Program-made: the position numbers and the translations under genes
NCBI GenBank assembly: GCA_037178625.1
Contig: CM074130.1
Coordinates: forward strand, 3,410,001 to 3,474,000
Direction: 5' to 3'
Length of the DNA: 64,000 nt
From: Skeletonema tropicum
Lineage: Eukaryota; Bacillariophyta; Thalassiosirophyceae; Thalassiosirales; Thalassiosiraceae
In this document: positions 19,636 to 30,683 of the stretch, in pieces
Numbering within the stretch: the stretch's first letter is position 1
Layout: each line of letters opens with the position of its first letter
The notes under the pieces: generated by a model
The model's input: the letters and a program-made list of their open reading frames with translations, nothing else
What the model was told of the DNA's origin: nothing
Databases searched by the model: none

Positions 19636-20807
19636 ATGGCGAAGAAACGGAAACCGCAGCCGATTGCACCACCTCCACAATCATCAGCTCTCCGTTCAAG
19701 GAAACGTGCTCGCCAAGTGACAACGTTGTTTCATAAATATACTCGAGAGCTTGACTTGGCAATCGATCGTGCTCGTGAGGGCGGTTGTAGTGAAGGGCAA
19801 TTGTCGTCTCTTGATGGTGCTGTCAACGAAAGCAAACGCATTCAAGAGAGCATTTCCTCGGAGCATAAAGTGTTACTAGACGAAGTGAAGAAATGGAAGG
19901 ATAAAATATCTGAAATTGGTGGAAGAGAAGGTGAGATTTTGAATGATTGCTTTTGAATGTACATAATGATATGATTTTTCATTCATAGATTTACACATAT
20001 CTTATGTTATTTCTCTACTTAAAACAAGAGTACCAACGAGCAAGTCAGCTGAATACATCACTTTTTTCAACAAGCAAATGGGTGCTTGGCGTGCTAGGCC
20101 GCTGGGGTTGGTTAGATGGCTTGTCATCTGATGATCTACCTGAGAGTGTACCAAAGCAACAAAAGTCTGCGCAACAGAAAAAGTCCAGAAGAGACGTAAG
20201 ATTGCTTGAAATAGGTGCAATCAATACTCAACTATTAGATGCTGCAGCCCGTACAAGGGTAGAAAGAGTCACCGTCACAGATGATAATAAGCTTGATGAC
20301 GAAGAAGAACATAACGCAACAAATAAAGTGGAGAGAGTGCATCGGCTTCATGTCAAAGCTATTGATTTACGATCAACAAATCCAAAAATTGAGCAGAAGG
20401 ATTTTTTTGATCTTCCAATATCAGAACAACCGTACGATGTTCTCGTGAATTCAATGGTAATCAATTGCGTCACCACATCTGAACAACGTGGAAAAATGCT
20501 CACCTTGTGCTACAATCAGCTGCGCCCAGGAGGAGTTTGCTTCTTGACACTGCCTAAGCTCTGTTTGATACAGTCTAAGTACATCACGAGGTCATACTTT
20601 GAAGAAATACTTACAAAAGGCGTAGGATTCGAGCTTGACTCTACAAAAGATTCACCGAAAGTAGCATTCTTTGTATTGAAGAGGCCTCAGTCGAATCCAA
20701 GACAGGTATGGAGTGAGAAGTATGCTCGCACGACAGTCATCAATAAGGGCAAGAAGTTTAGGAACACTTTTGCAGTAACACTTGATCAAACAGAAATGAC
20801 ACGATGA
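19636..20807 (+). CDS. BMT2: Bmt2-type 25S rRNA adenine-N1 methyltransferase (SAMTOR family), one intron
   Basis: Exons 19636-19930 and 20029-20807; the 98-bp intron starts GTGAGA and ends AAG. The joined product has 357 residues. The N-terminus is basic with a short coil. The core YQRASQLNTSLFSTSKW, RLLEIGAINTQLLD, IDLRSTNPKIEQKDFFD, YDVLVNSMVINCV...EQRGKML, LRPGGVCFLTLPKLC and DSPKVAFFVLKRP follows the Bmt2 family closely. In yeast Bmt2 makes m1A in the large-subunit rRNA in the nucleolus; the animal relative SAMTOR instead senses S-adenosylmethionine for TORC1. The LLEIGA motif is the cofactor site. I favour the rRNA role for an alga; family membership is firm, function less so. Confidence 0.85.
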
Positions 20808-21153
20808 TTTTTATATACTGATAATCGATTAGAATAGGCCTTATCCTTAGATTCTTGCTAAACACATTATGTAGTCGAAAGCTAAGAGTACTTCAGTATG
20901 ATGAAAGATGCAGATGCAGTAGTAGCATGGTGATAAAAAATGGCAAGAAGCGAGAACAACAAGCAACAAGGAGAAGAGAGAATGGTATGTCTGTCAACCG
21001 CACCACATCGGCCATCACAAACACAAGAAAACATGCCGCTTCTCCTTCACAAAGCCAACCATTGACCACTGTAAACATTCTTTAGTAGAAGTACTTAGCG
21101 CTGCGCCAACCATCTGATCATTATATTTTCTTCCACAAACAAATAGTCAAACC
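20808..21153. other. Spacer, no gene seen
   Basis: Between the Bmt2 gene and the helicase. Open frames here are short and compositionally random. It is likely 3' UTR plus the helicase promoter. Confidence 0.5.
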
Positions 21154-23058
21154 ATGAGTGCAGCCGAGGACAAAGCCAAGAAGGCCGAAAAGAAGGCCAA
21201 GCTCAAGGCCGAAGCAGAAAAGCTAGGTGTAACTTATGAGGAGCTGAAGAAACAAAAGAAAGAGAAGAAAGAATCGAAGCGGAAGCGTGAAGCCGAGAAG
21301 CTCGGCAGTGGAGATGACGAAGATAGGCAGCAGGAGAAGAAACGCATGAGGTCATGGTCTGGTGACTTTGGTGACGAGGAGAAGAAGACAGAGACAAAAC
21401 GTGCTCGTACCCGATCAATGGACAAGGCAGAGGAGAATGCAAAGATTGTGCAAGAAGAGAAATCGCAAAGTCCAGAAGAATGGAGAAAGGCGCACGATAT
21501 CACAATTCGCGGGTATGGAAAGAGAGCCAACGAGAAGGTTGCCGATCCTTTCATTGAGTTTGATGATGCCCCATTCAATCCTGTGATCCAGAAGACTTTG
21601 AAGGCTGCAGGGTTTGAACGTCCTACACTTATTCAATCTCAGGTAAATAATATTTGTGTGTATTCTCCTTTCAATGCATTGCATTTCCGTATATTTCTTA
21701 CCGACGACCATCTTTATCATACTTGTTCGTAGGCTTGGCCGATCGCTCTGCAAGGAACAGATTTGATCTCTATTGCCAAGACAGGCAGTGGTAAAACATG
21801 CGGCTTTTTACTTCCATCATTTCACAACTATCTTCAAAACAAAGGAGAAAGAAATTTTGCCAAGGGGCCAATGATGCTTGTTCTTGCTCCTACTCGTGAA
21901 TTAGCTATCCAGATTCTAGATGAAACGCAAAAGTTTGGCAGGCCAGTAGGTATCCGAAGCGTGTGTTGTTATGGAGGATCTCCGAAGTATCCCCAGATTC
22001 AGGCTCTTCAACGCGGAGTTGAATGTATAATCGCTACCCCAGGTCGAATCAATGATCTCATTGAAATGAAAAAGGCTGATTTATCAGGTGTAAAGTTTGT
22101 TGTTTTGGACGAGGCTGATCGCATGTTGGATATGGGATTTGAGCCCCAAATCAGATCTATCATGAGTAATGTCCCCGACTCAACAAAGAGGCAGACACTT
22201 CTCTTTTCAGCAACGTGGCCAAAAGAGATCCAACAGTTAGCGTTTGATTTCCTCAATGAACCTGTGCAGATTAACGTCGGTGAAGTGAATGCTCTTAATG
22301 CAAACAAGGACATTACGCAAAATATCATCATGCTTAGCGAAGATGAAAAGCTCGACAAGCTGAAAGAGATTTTGACAAAACTAGTGGATAGTGCTGATGA
22401 TGTGGAGGAGACGCCAGCGCCGAAATCTGCAGGGAGATTTGCACCAAAACCAGTCGATCTTGGTGGCAAAAAGCATGCCAAAATCATTGTTTTTGTTGCT
22501 AAAAAGTATGTCGCACATGAGTTGGCAAATCAACTTTGGGACGACGGATTTGCAGTTGACTCTCTTCATGGAGATCGAGCCCAGTGGGAGCGAACCAAAG
22601 TAATCGGAGCCTTCAAGTCAGGCACACTACGAATGCTTATTGCAACTGATGTCGCAGCACGTGGTTTAGACGTAAAGGACGTCGGCGCAGTTGTCAACTA
22701 CGATATGCCAGTCGGCGTGAACGGCGCGGAGGATTACATTCACCGCATTGGCCGAACAGGAAGAGCTGGGGCGAAGGGTGTTGCACATACATTTTTCACT
22801 CCAGGGGATAAGAAGTTGGCAACAGAACTCGTGGGAATCTTGGAGGAAGCTAAACAAGTGGTTCCAGATGAATTAAGGCGTTATGTTCGTCCCAAGTTTG
22901 GTGGAAGAGGTGGATTTGGTGGCAGAGGACGAGGCGGTTATGGTGGATACTCCGGCGGCAGAGGTGGACGCGGCTACATGGGTGGCGGTGGCGGAAGAGG
23001 TGGTGGTGGATTCAGGGGAAGGGGAGGAGGATTTAGAGGACGCGGCCGTGGACGCTAA
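21154..23058 (+). CDS. DEAD-box RNA helicase, Dbp2/Dbp3-like with RGG tail, one intron
   Basis: Exons 21154-21642 and 21733-23058; the 90-bp intron (GTAAAT...TAG) joins to give 604 residues. A Lys/Glu-rich N-terminus (1 to about 120) precedes a Q-motif region (FERPTLIQSQ). Motif I is AKTGSGKT (178-185), motif II DEAD (289-292), motif III SAT (322-324) and motif VI HRIGRTGR (500-507). Residues 552-604 are a glycine/arginine tail (GGRGG repeats) for RNA binding. The core resembles Dbp2/DDX5; the charged N-terminus recalls Dbp3. Both act in ribosome biogenesis or mRNP remodelling in the nucleus. Tail and core favour Dbp2. Confidence 0.9.
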
Positions 23059-23270
23059 ATATAAATACAATCTGTGTCGATAAGACAAGTCATTTCTTCA
23101 AGTGCAGCGGATTGATATGTCAGCACGTCTCTGGCTCTCCGAGATATGAATATGAGCTATTTTTTGTACCATAGCATAGTTTAAAATCTTCGCTTAAACA
23201 GCTCGTATCACCAGATTGGGTCACATATTCACTGGGGTGCACCGCAATACCATATTCCCTTGCCATCAAA

Positions 23271-25353
23271 ATGACGGATCTATCACTGATTGCATCCCTC
23301 CTCAATATGCGGGCAGTGGACCTCGACGCAAAGACACCGCAACAACTCCTACAAATCTTCATCGATGAAGTTTGCAAACTTGACGACTCAATCAATTCCG
23401 CTGGAGATGTTGGCCGCATTGTTCAATTCCTCCAAACGCACAAATGCGACCTTGTGTCTGGATTATCTAGCGAGGATGAGTGGGACGAGTGGATCACTTC
23501 CTTTGAGAAGGGCGAAAAGACAGTTGTCTACTCTCTGCTACACTGGATGCTATCGAACTCTGATCATTTATCGAAGCGTTGCTATCTTGAGCCGTATTGT
23601 TCTCCAATAGAAGTGCCTACTGAAATCCTCTCCTCAGACACCCACGGAGATCTCTATGATATGTTTGAAAACTATAGAGAGCTACAACATGATTTTGTTG
23701 CAATCCACAAGGCTTTCGAGTCATTGAAGGAATCAAAGGCCTTAACGATCTCTGAATTGCGTATTGAAATCGACAAAGCAGACAGAGAGAAGCAGCAGCT
23801 ACTCGAACGCCACCAGCGTATGGTGAACAATGACCCAGAATTTCAGCAAATTTTGTCACTAACAAGCACTCTGAGGAAAGAGCAAGCTCGTCAGCTTGCT
23901 CTCGAACGGCAAAAGATCGAACAGCTGCAACACGCCGAGGCAGCAGAGAAACGCTTACAACAAGAGAGTCGAGTTTGGTCGGCCCTCTCAAATAACCAAA
24001 GCTCCATCGATACGTGCATTGCCGAGCTCGAAATAGAAAGACAAGAGGCAATCCTCAAGCTCGAGACTGAGCTAATCCCCAAGAGACTACAACTCGAAGC
24101 TGCGGCAGCGAAGGACAAAGAAGTACCATCCAAACCGGAAGATGACTTAGAGTACTTGGAAGAGGTCCACTTTCACTTGAATCAGAAACGACTCCAAATC
24201 ACTGACGAGGGCCAAGACAAAGATATTACCGGCCTTTTGGAGCAAGTAGATGCTCTCTTTGCTTTGAAGCAGAATGTGGACGAGAAGTCAGAAATGAATA
24301 TCGTGTATGAAACTGAGAATCAGCGACTTCGAGATGAATTGAAGAGGAAGAGCACCGAGACAAACTTTGAAGAACTACAGTCTAGTCTCCAAGAGAAGAT
24401 TAAGCTCTACGAAACACGAAAGGAAGAGATTGCTACCGCTCAGCAGCATCTCGTAGAGCTAGAAGGCAAGAAGGAGGATCTCACGAAAATACTCCAATCT
24501 GTTGAGCACACGTTGAAAAAAGAAGAGGAGAAAGGCGAGATCTCAGGATACCGAGAAGTCTCTAAGCAATTAGGTAACACATTTCAAGAGACGTGTATCC
24601 TGAATGAAAGGAAATCAGATACTCTTGATGAAATGAGCGCATTAGTAAAACAAATCGCTGTTACATTGGACGGAAAGAAAGAAACCTTGGAACCGATGGT
24701 AAGCAAGCTTCATCACAGATTTACACAAGATAGATGCGGTTATTGCTTTGTCACTCAATTTTGCTTTCCACTACTTTGTGCTTTTTTCATATGTCCAGAT
24801 TGCAAAGCTGAAACAAGAAAGGTAGGGTTTCATTCCCATAAACAGAGCGGAGAAACAGATGAAACTTGTACAACTAACGACATGTACCTTCTTCTCATTC
24901 TTCCTCATCACGCACAGGGCAGTATTCCAGCAGATACGCGACGAACACAAGATCTGCAAATCTAGGTATGAAGAGCTGCAGCATCAGCTAGTTGACGAAA
25001 CCAAGAGTCTTGAAGACAGATTCTCACAAATGCAAAAGGAATGCGAAGAAAGAGAATCTTTATACAAATTGCTAATAACTAGCGAATCCATCACAGCCTC
25101 AACTCTAGAAGAGAAGCTTGAAGAAGAGGTAGCACTTGAGGAAGAACCGACGTTTCCTTCTGCCTCTAATCTCAGCCATCTCTACGAAGATAAAATCTAC
25201 CAACTACAACAACTTCAAAATGAGCTTAGCAAGAAGCATCAGCACAAGAAAGGAGACTACAACTCGAAGCAGGATGCCATGTTCCAGGGCTTGAAAAAAC
25301 TGCTGATGATGAAACAACGTTCTCTGCTCACGGACTCTTCAGAGAAACAGTAG
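23271..25353 (+). CDS. IFT81: Intraflagellar transport protein IFT81, three exons with a microexon
   Basis: Exons 23271-24698, 24799-24821 (only 23 nt) and 24918-25353; introns of 100 and 96 bp with GT-AG ends. The product has 628 residues, close to the usual ~670. The N-terminal calponin-homology-like domain is recognised by EKTVVYSLLHWMLSNSDHLSKRCYLE and VPTEIL, matching animal and Chlamydomonas IFT81 (VIYPxLHWLL...KKRAYLA...EVPSEFL). The rest is coiled coil. IFT81 pairs with IFT74 in the IFT-B core and its N-terminus binds tubulin for delivery into growing flagella. In a diatom the only flagellate cells are the sperm of centric species. Confidence 0.87.
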
Positions 25354-25364
25354 CCATATCCTTA

Positions 25365-25595
25365 TTACACTCTCAAATCGCTTGGGGAAACTCCGTATTT
25401 TGCTGCAATCTCTTCCAACTCTGCTTCCAATTTTGTTTTCCTAGCGGCAATTCTTCCAAGACTTCGTTTTGCCTTGATCAATACTTTCATCAGCCACTTT
25501 ATGCAATTAAAGTAATAATTGACGTACACGAATCTAAGACATGGTGCAACGAATGCTATTGAAAACACTACGATTAATAAATGATAAACATTCAT
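25365..25595 (-). CDS. Small single-span membrane protein, unknown
   Basis: 76 residues: an N-terminal hydrophobic stretch (YHLLIVVFSIAFVAPCLRFVYV), a basic amphipathic segment (KVLIKAKRSLGRIAARK) and an acidic-basic helix ending EEIAAKYGVSPSDLRV. No family is recognised. It ends 11 bp from the IFT81 stop on the opposite strand. It could instead be part of the downstream transcript of the LAMTOR2-like gene, 149 bp upstream on the same strand. The coherent helix composition argues for a real small protein. Confidence 0.45.
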   Translation of the reverse strand: MNVYHLLIVVFSIAFVAPCLRFVYVNYYFNCIKWLMKVLIKAKRSLGRIAARKTKLEAELEEIAAKYGVSPSDLRV

Positions 25596-25744
25596 TGCCC
25601 TTACATGGGCACTTACTGAATGAACCTCCTTGATTGAAGTCCTTGCTTGATCTAAATATCTCTCAAGAATTCGAAACGACTTCTAGATTCCTCACGTAAT
25701 CTTAAAATTTCCGCCCATGAATAAGACATCTGATTTATGTACAC

Positions 25745-26353
25745 CTAATCCAACTGCGATAAAGCTTCTCCTACATGTGACCCTAACGATCGTAACCTTC
25801 CCGTAAGCGTTCCATGCTGAACGGTTGTATCCGCAAGTGCGATAACATAAAATTGATCTGCACTAGCAACTCCCACAACACCATATTCCATCTCAATTAT
25901 AAGACTCTTCAAATTTGATTGTTGTCCATTCTTTTCTTTCCCATCTTTGCCTTGTTGGCTACTCCCGGAACTCTCTGAAAGTTGTTTGCCGTCATCTCTT
26001 GATGTGCCATCCTGTTGTGATTGCATTCCCTCTGATCCTCTCATGTCTTTTGATCCATCGTTGATACTATTTGACCGCTGTGAGTCATAGAGCGGATCTA
26101 ACAGTAGTAATTCATCCCCCAAGCGGCGGTAGTCTCCAGCCACTTCGGATATCAATGCGCCTATCGAGGCTGCATCTAATGGCCATGCGATTTTACTGTC
26201 ACTGTTTTCTTCATCTTTGCTTTGGAGCGACGCTGGGGGAGGTGATCCAGCAGAGCCAAGCAGCTCGCCATCTGCATCAATGAGGAGGACTGCATGTATT
26301 CCATCACCTGTGGCACGGGAAAGGACGGTGGGGATAGCACGCGAGCGGATCAT
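25745..26353 (-). CDS. LAMTOR2: Roadblock/LC7 protein, LAMTOR2-like Ragulator subunit
   Basis: 202 residues. The opening MIRSRAIPTVLSRATGDGIHAVLLIDADGELLGSAG and the closing VVGVASADQFYVIALADTTVQ...LRSLGSHVGEALSQL line up with both halves of animal LAMTOR2 (p14), a roadblock-fold subunit that helps hold Rag GTPases on the lysosome for TORC1 signalling. Animal LAMTOR2 is about 125 residues; here a Ser/Gly/Gln/Asp-rich insert (about 95-150) enlarges a loop. The first ATG is at 26353; the open frame reaches upstream without an ATG. A generic MglB/roadblock protein is the alternative. Confidence 0.72.
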   Translation of the reverse strand: MIRSRAIPTVLSRATGDGIHAVLLIDADGELLGSAGSPPPASLQSKDEENSDSKIAWPLDAASIGALISEVAGDYRRLGDELLLLDPLYDSQRSNSINDGSKDMRGSEGMQSQQDGTSRDDGKQLSESSGSSQQGKDGKEKNGQQSNLKSLIIEMEYGVVGVASADQFYVIALADTTVQHGTLTGRLRSLGSHVGEALSQLD

Positions 26354-26802
26354 GGTCAAGATATTTTTTTTAGAAACATGAAAAATGAAAAGGAGCGAGG
26401 CTGGAGCGAGGTTAGATATCCCTCGAAATATCACCTCGGGGTATAAACATTTTTGATAGATTCAGGGGGTAACCAGCCAAATGTGTCTTGATGTAAAATC
26501 AATTAGTTGTGAATGAAGGGGTAAAGTTTTGGTCTAGACTGGAATTTGGTGGGGGGACAGTTCGCTCGAGGGATGAGTCTACTTGCTTCGAGCCTATTCG
26601 AGCGAGTTGATGATGTTGAAAAGCAAGGGGTTGATAAGGGGAATCGTTAGCCAAATACTATACCTCCTAAAAAGCAGTATGAATAGAAAGCATTCTTGTG
26701 CTAATACTATTATTTGTGCACAGATACAGCGTAATGGAAGAGGTTCCTACGAAACTTCCTTCGGTGAAACACCGTTCAGAGAAAATAGAAAATAAACCTT
26801 CT
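26354..26802. other. Spacer, no gene seen
   Basis: It lies between the start of the LAMTOR2-like gene and the 3' end of the proteasome gene, both on the minus strand. Only short incoherent frames occur. It probably holds the LAMTOR2 promoter and the Rpt2 3' UTR. Confidence 0.5.
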
Positions 26803-28155
26803 CTAGAGGTAGAGACCTTCAGGAATATTTCCCTTCTTACGGTACAACGCCTTCTCCTTGGCCTTTTCAAAGTCCTCCTGAACAACCTTCATTCTCCTCT
26901 CCCTCAATGCCAACATACCCGCCTCAGTGCATATTGCTTTGATATCAGCTCCACTCAATTCGTCTTTGCTCATGATAAACTTTTCTAGATCCACTTCCTG
27001 GTCCAATGTCATTTTTGATGTGTGAATGTTGAAAATATGACGCTTCGTCTTGACGTCTGGGAAAGGGAATTCAATTTTGCGATCAATACGTCCAGGACGA
27101 ATCAATGCAGGATCTAACGACTCGATCTTATTTGTGGCCATGATCACCTTGACATCACCTCGTTCATCAAAACCATCGAGCTGGTTAAGAAGTTCAAGCA
27201 TAGTACGTTGGATTTCACGAGTACCACCGGAACTAGAATCGTAACGTTTGGAACCAACGGCATCAATTTCATCAATAAATACAATGGTAGGGCTGAGATC
27301 ATCTGCTACGCGGAAGAGTTCGCGCACAAGTTTGGGTCCATCTCCTAAATACTTTTGAATAAGTTCAGACCCAACCACACGCAAAAAGGTTGCTGAAGTA
27401 TGATTTGCAACTGCTTTGGCGAGAAGAGTCTTTCCCGTTCCTGGTTCCCCATAGAGAATAACACCCTTGGGAGGCTTAATCCCAATATCTTCATAGAGTT
27501 CAGGGTGAGCTAATGGCAACTCCACAGCCTCCTTGATTTCTTGGATTTGGTCCTCCAAACCTCCAATGTCAGCATAACTCTCGAGGGGAGCCTTTTCCAC
27601 CTTCATGACGGATACCATAGGGTCAGTATCATCTTCAAGAATTCCAACAACAGACATTGTTTTATTGTGCAACAAAACTGCTGATCCCGGCTCCAACAAA
27701 TCTTGATTGACACTGGACAAAATATTGACGTAATACTCCGGACCCATAGACGAGCTAACAATAGCATGATTGTCATCAATCAACTCTTCCAACGTCCCCA
27801 CCCCCATGGGACTGCCACGCAATTCCTCCAACTTCTCACGCTCCTCCTGATCCCTCTCCTCGCGTGGCTTGAACACCTCATGATTCCGAATAAATTCTTG
27901 CTCCATCAGCAAAAAATCCTTGACTCTCTCCAGCTTCATCATGCGAAGCTTACACTTTGATGTTGGAAGCACAGTCGGCACACGCTGAATGCCCGAGGGA
28001 CCCTGGCGGCGCTTGCGACGGCGAGCGCCCGTTGCCCTTGGGCGGGGTTCGAAACGCTTCTTTTTCTTCTTGTCGGCATCTTCGTCTTTTTTGCTATTGT
28101 TGTCGCCTCCGGGAGGGCCGCCTTCGCCTCCCATTCCTGGTGGTACGTTTCCCAT
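26803..28155 (-). CDS. RPT2: 26S proteasome regulatory ATPase subunit 4 (Rpt2)
   Basis: 450 residues, intronless. It begins MGN, fitting N-myristoylation known for Rpt2, then a basic linker, coiled coil, OB region ([26 protein letters not shown]) and AAA+ ATPase. Walker A is GEPGTGKT (236-243; plant Rpt2 also has Glu here) and Walker B is IVFIDEID. The C-terminus EGLYL gives the HbYX motif that docks into the 20S alpha ring and opens the gate. It unfolds ubiquitinated substrates in the 19S base. One conserved position differs: GGEREIQ is GGTREIQ (Thr312). Confidence 0.97.
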   Translation of the reverse strand: MGNVPPGMGGEGGPPGGDNNSKKDEDADKKKKKRFEPRPRATGARRRKRRQGPSGIQRVPTVLPTSKCKLRMMKLERVKDFLLMEQEFIRNHEVFKPREERDQEEREKLEELRGSPMGVGTLEELIDDNHAIVSSSMGPEYYVNILSSVNQDLLEPGSAVLLHNKTMSVVGILEDDTDPMVSVMKVEKAPLESYADIGGLEDQIQEIKEAVELPLAHPELYEDIGIKPPKGVILYGEPGTGKTLLAKAVANHTSATFLRVVGSELIQKYLGDGPKLVRELFRVADDLSPTIVFIDEIDAVGSKRYDSSSGGTREIQRTMLELLNQLDGFDERGDVKVIMATNKIESLDPALIRPGRIDRKIEFPFPDVKTKRHIFNIHTSKMTLDQEVDLEKFIMSKDELSGADIKAICTEAGMLALRERRMKVVQEDFEKAKEKALYRKKGNIPEGLYL

Positions 28156-28529
28156 GGTGATGTATTGTTATGGTTACGGTGTAGTAAATAAGTAGTAGCT
28201 AGATCAATGACGTTGGGGCGGAAGCCATCGTCGTTTTGTCGAACCGAGATGAAGCTGATGGAAGATCTGTCACTGTGTGTCTGCGAATCGTCATATAAAT
28301 ACCCCACGACTCTGTCACATTTTTGGATCACTATCAAGCAAATTCAAATCTCGAGTTGTATGGTATTGATGAGGTTCATGAACAACAGTATGCTTTTAGG
28401 CAACGTCATGCTATGTTTGCGGTTGAAAGAGTAACGCATCTTTGGATTGGGAGATAGGTGAAGCTGATTGGATTTTATGCAATGATTAAGAGTTAAGAGC
28501 CAATCCTCTCACTGCTATATGTGATCGTG
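28156..28529. other. Spacer, no gene seen
   Basis: It contains the Rpt2 promoter on the right-hand side and the short 3' flank of the MFS gene. An ATG frame at 28207-28434 on the plus strand is short and has no recognisable feature. Confidence 0.45.
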
Positions 28530-30224
28530 CTATGTAAATGCACGATCGCTTCTCGTCAATAGGTACATCACAAGCGCACCCACAAAGCAAAAGTCAAATA
28601 TACCTGAATAAATAAAAGTCTTGGCAGTCCCAAAATTTGTTTGCAGTTTGCCACCGATAATTGCACCAAGTGATTGTCCCAGACCACCGTACATTGCGTT
28701 CATCGTCAGCAGCATTGTTGCCTTCATTCCTGGTGGACTAATTTTGTGTGCATACATGCTTCCAGAAGACCAGAACATTGCAAAGGTAATGCCTCTTAAC
28801 GCTTCGGCAGGCAAAGCATGGTATGGATGCTTCATCAACGCATAGTTCAAGAATCTTGCCACATATGCAAGCAAACTCAAAACCAAAACTACGTCATTTC
28901 CTAACGCCTCCGTCAGAGGTCCTGAAAACCAAAACATTGGAGCACCTGCCAAACTACTCACAAGGCGTAATATACCCATATTGTTTCCCGTACCGCCTAC
29001 CTCTCTCACGCGAACATAGGCAAAGTTTTCAATGCAGCCAGATGAAGTACCGATTACGAACACCAAGAAGAAGAAGACAAGCGCATCAGAGTTTTTGCCC
29101 ACAAGACGAAGTCCATCCATAATGTTTGTTTCCGTTTTCTCTTCCGCAGCCTTTTGCTTTTGTTTCTTTTGGTCAATTGTATCATCACTTTTTGTCGGCC
29201 GAAATGCACGTATGCAAAAATATGTTGGGATGGAAAGCACCGCATGCGCCAAGAATGCCCATTCATACCCTTTCAATTGACGAGTCTTTCCTAATATATC
29301 ACGAGTAAAGTCGACAAGTGCATTGCATGCCTTTACTGAACAAATAGCGGTTGTTTCAGCATTGGATTCCGATGCAATTTCAATGCCACTCTCGATTACT
29401 TTTCCGATAGGGTTGTCGGATGGATCTGTGGCTGATGTCGAAGGACTCGCTGGCTTTGATGTCCCATCAGCTGGGTATAAACTAAGTAACGATCCAACCA
29501 GTGAGCTTCCAGCCCCAAATCCTAGCTGTCCCCATAGCCTCATTCGGCCAAACTGATACTTGTCTTCTTCTGAAGTCAATTTACTGCATGTGTATTGATA
29601 CGCAAGAGTATGAGTATCAATCAAGTGAGTTTCGAGAGATCAATATGACATAAGTCAAACTTACCTCATGACAATAGAATCAATCAAAGACTTGACTGGT
29701 GCATTGAGCAGCGCTGTGACGAATACAGTCACCATGAGATATGTCAAGTTTGAATTCATACCCACTAGCAGTTGACACACAAGACTAGTGACAAAAGTGA
29801 ATTGCAGCGTTGACACGTGATTTCCAGATTTATCAGAGATGATACCCCACAACGGTGCTGCAAGTAACGTCGTTAGGGGTTTGACAGCTCCAAGTAATCC
29901 GATGGACGTGCCCTTGTGACCAAGACTGTGGAAGTAAACCGGCAAGTAGGGCATCAAGGCTCCCAATGATGCATAATATGTCAAGTATAATAAGCGCATG
30001 GCTTGAAGAGTGCCTTTCGATGCGTTCGTTGTCTCGGTGGGCGTGCTGGCATCAATTGGATTGCCCCGTCCACCGCCTCTGATGGCGAGTGAGTGTTTCC
30101 GTCTGTGGACATCAATCCGACTGTGACGATGCAAATCATGCTTGTGTAATGAGACAACGTCGTGAATTTGAATGGATGTCAATACAAGACATGCAGCTGC
30201 TGTTCTAGACCATATTATTCTCAT
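28530..30224 (-). CDS. Major facilitator superfamily transporter, MFSD6/LacY-like, one intron
   Basis: Exons 29665-30224 and 28530-29583; the 81-bp intron starts GTAAGT and ends GCAG. The joined protein has 537 residues. The N-terminal about 75 residues hold a possible signal (MRIIWSRTAAACLVLTS) and a His/Arg-rich segment. Twelve hydrophobic segments follow, split by a long loop after the sixth. MFS hallmarks are WGIISDKSG in loop 2-3 and the GRMRLWGQLGFG motif completed across the splice junction, which is typical of MFS_1-like/MFSD6 and nucleoside:H+ symporter types. The substrate cannot be told from sequence. Confidence 0.82.
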
Positions 30225-30379
30225 TGTTGTTGATCGTCTGAGTTGCGATTTGTACTGCTATGTTGTATGGTCGGCATGCTTCTCATGCTTGTTTGCTTTT
30301 GTTGGCTTGATGTGTGATGATGTGATGTCTGCCGGCATCGTCGGCACCCAGCCATGCTTGGTGGCGTGTGATCTTTGGT

Positions 30380-30602
30380 CTTTCAAGGAAGTTTCGGTCA
30401 TGTTGCGGTCATGTTACGGTCACGTTGCGGTCATGTTGCGGTCATGTTACGGTCATGTTACGGTCATGTTGCACGCGCGTGCAACATGACCGTAACATGA
30501 CCGTAACATGACCGCAACGTGACCGCAACGTGACCGCAACCCGCAACGTGACCGCAACATGACCGCAACATGACCGCAACATGACCGAAACTTCTTTGAA
30601 AC
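30380..30602. repeat. Long foldback built of 11-bp repeats
   Basis: The left arm (30395-30471) is seven tandem units of 'cggtcatgttg' or the variant ending 'tta'. The centre is the perfect palindrome 'cacgcgcgtg' (30472-30481). The right arm (30482-30587) is nine full and one truncated (30537-30543) inverted units 'caacatgaccg'. The outer flanks also pair with two mismatches: 'tttcaaggaagtttcggtc' against the inverse ending at 30602. The whole could extrude as a hairpin or, if transcribed, fold into a long double-stranded RNA. It lies between the divergent MFS and Prp22 genes. Confidence 0.92.
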
Positions 30603-30683
30603 ATGAATGTGAAATCTGAATCCCTGAAACAAACTTCCCTGAAACCTGAAAGTCGCCAAGCTACAGGGAAGTGCCACGAACTT

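Noticed and set aside
26353..26434. Longer LAMTOR2 N-terminus
   Set aside because: No ATG in the extension; the ATG at 26353 aligns with the family start.
30395..30587. CRISPR-like array
   Set aside because: There are no unique spacers; units are contiguous, inverted about a centre, and the genome is eukaryotic.
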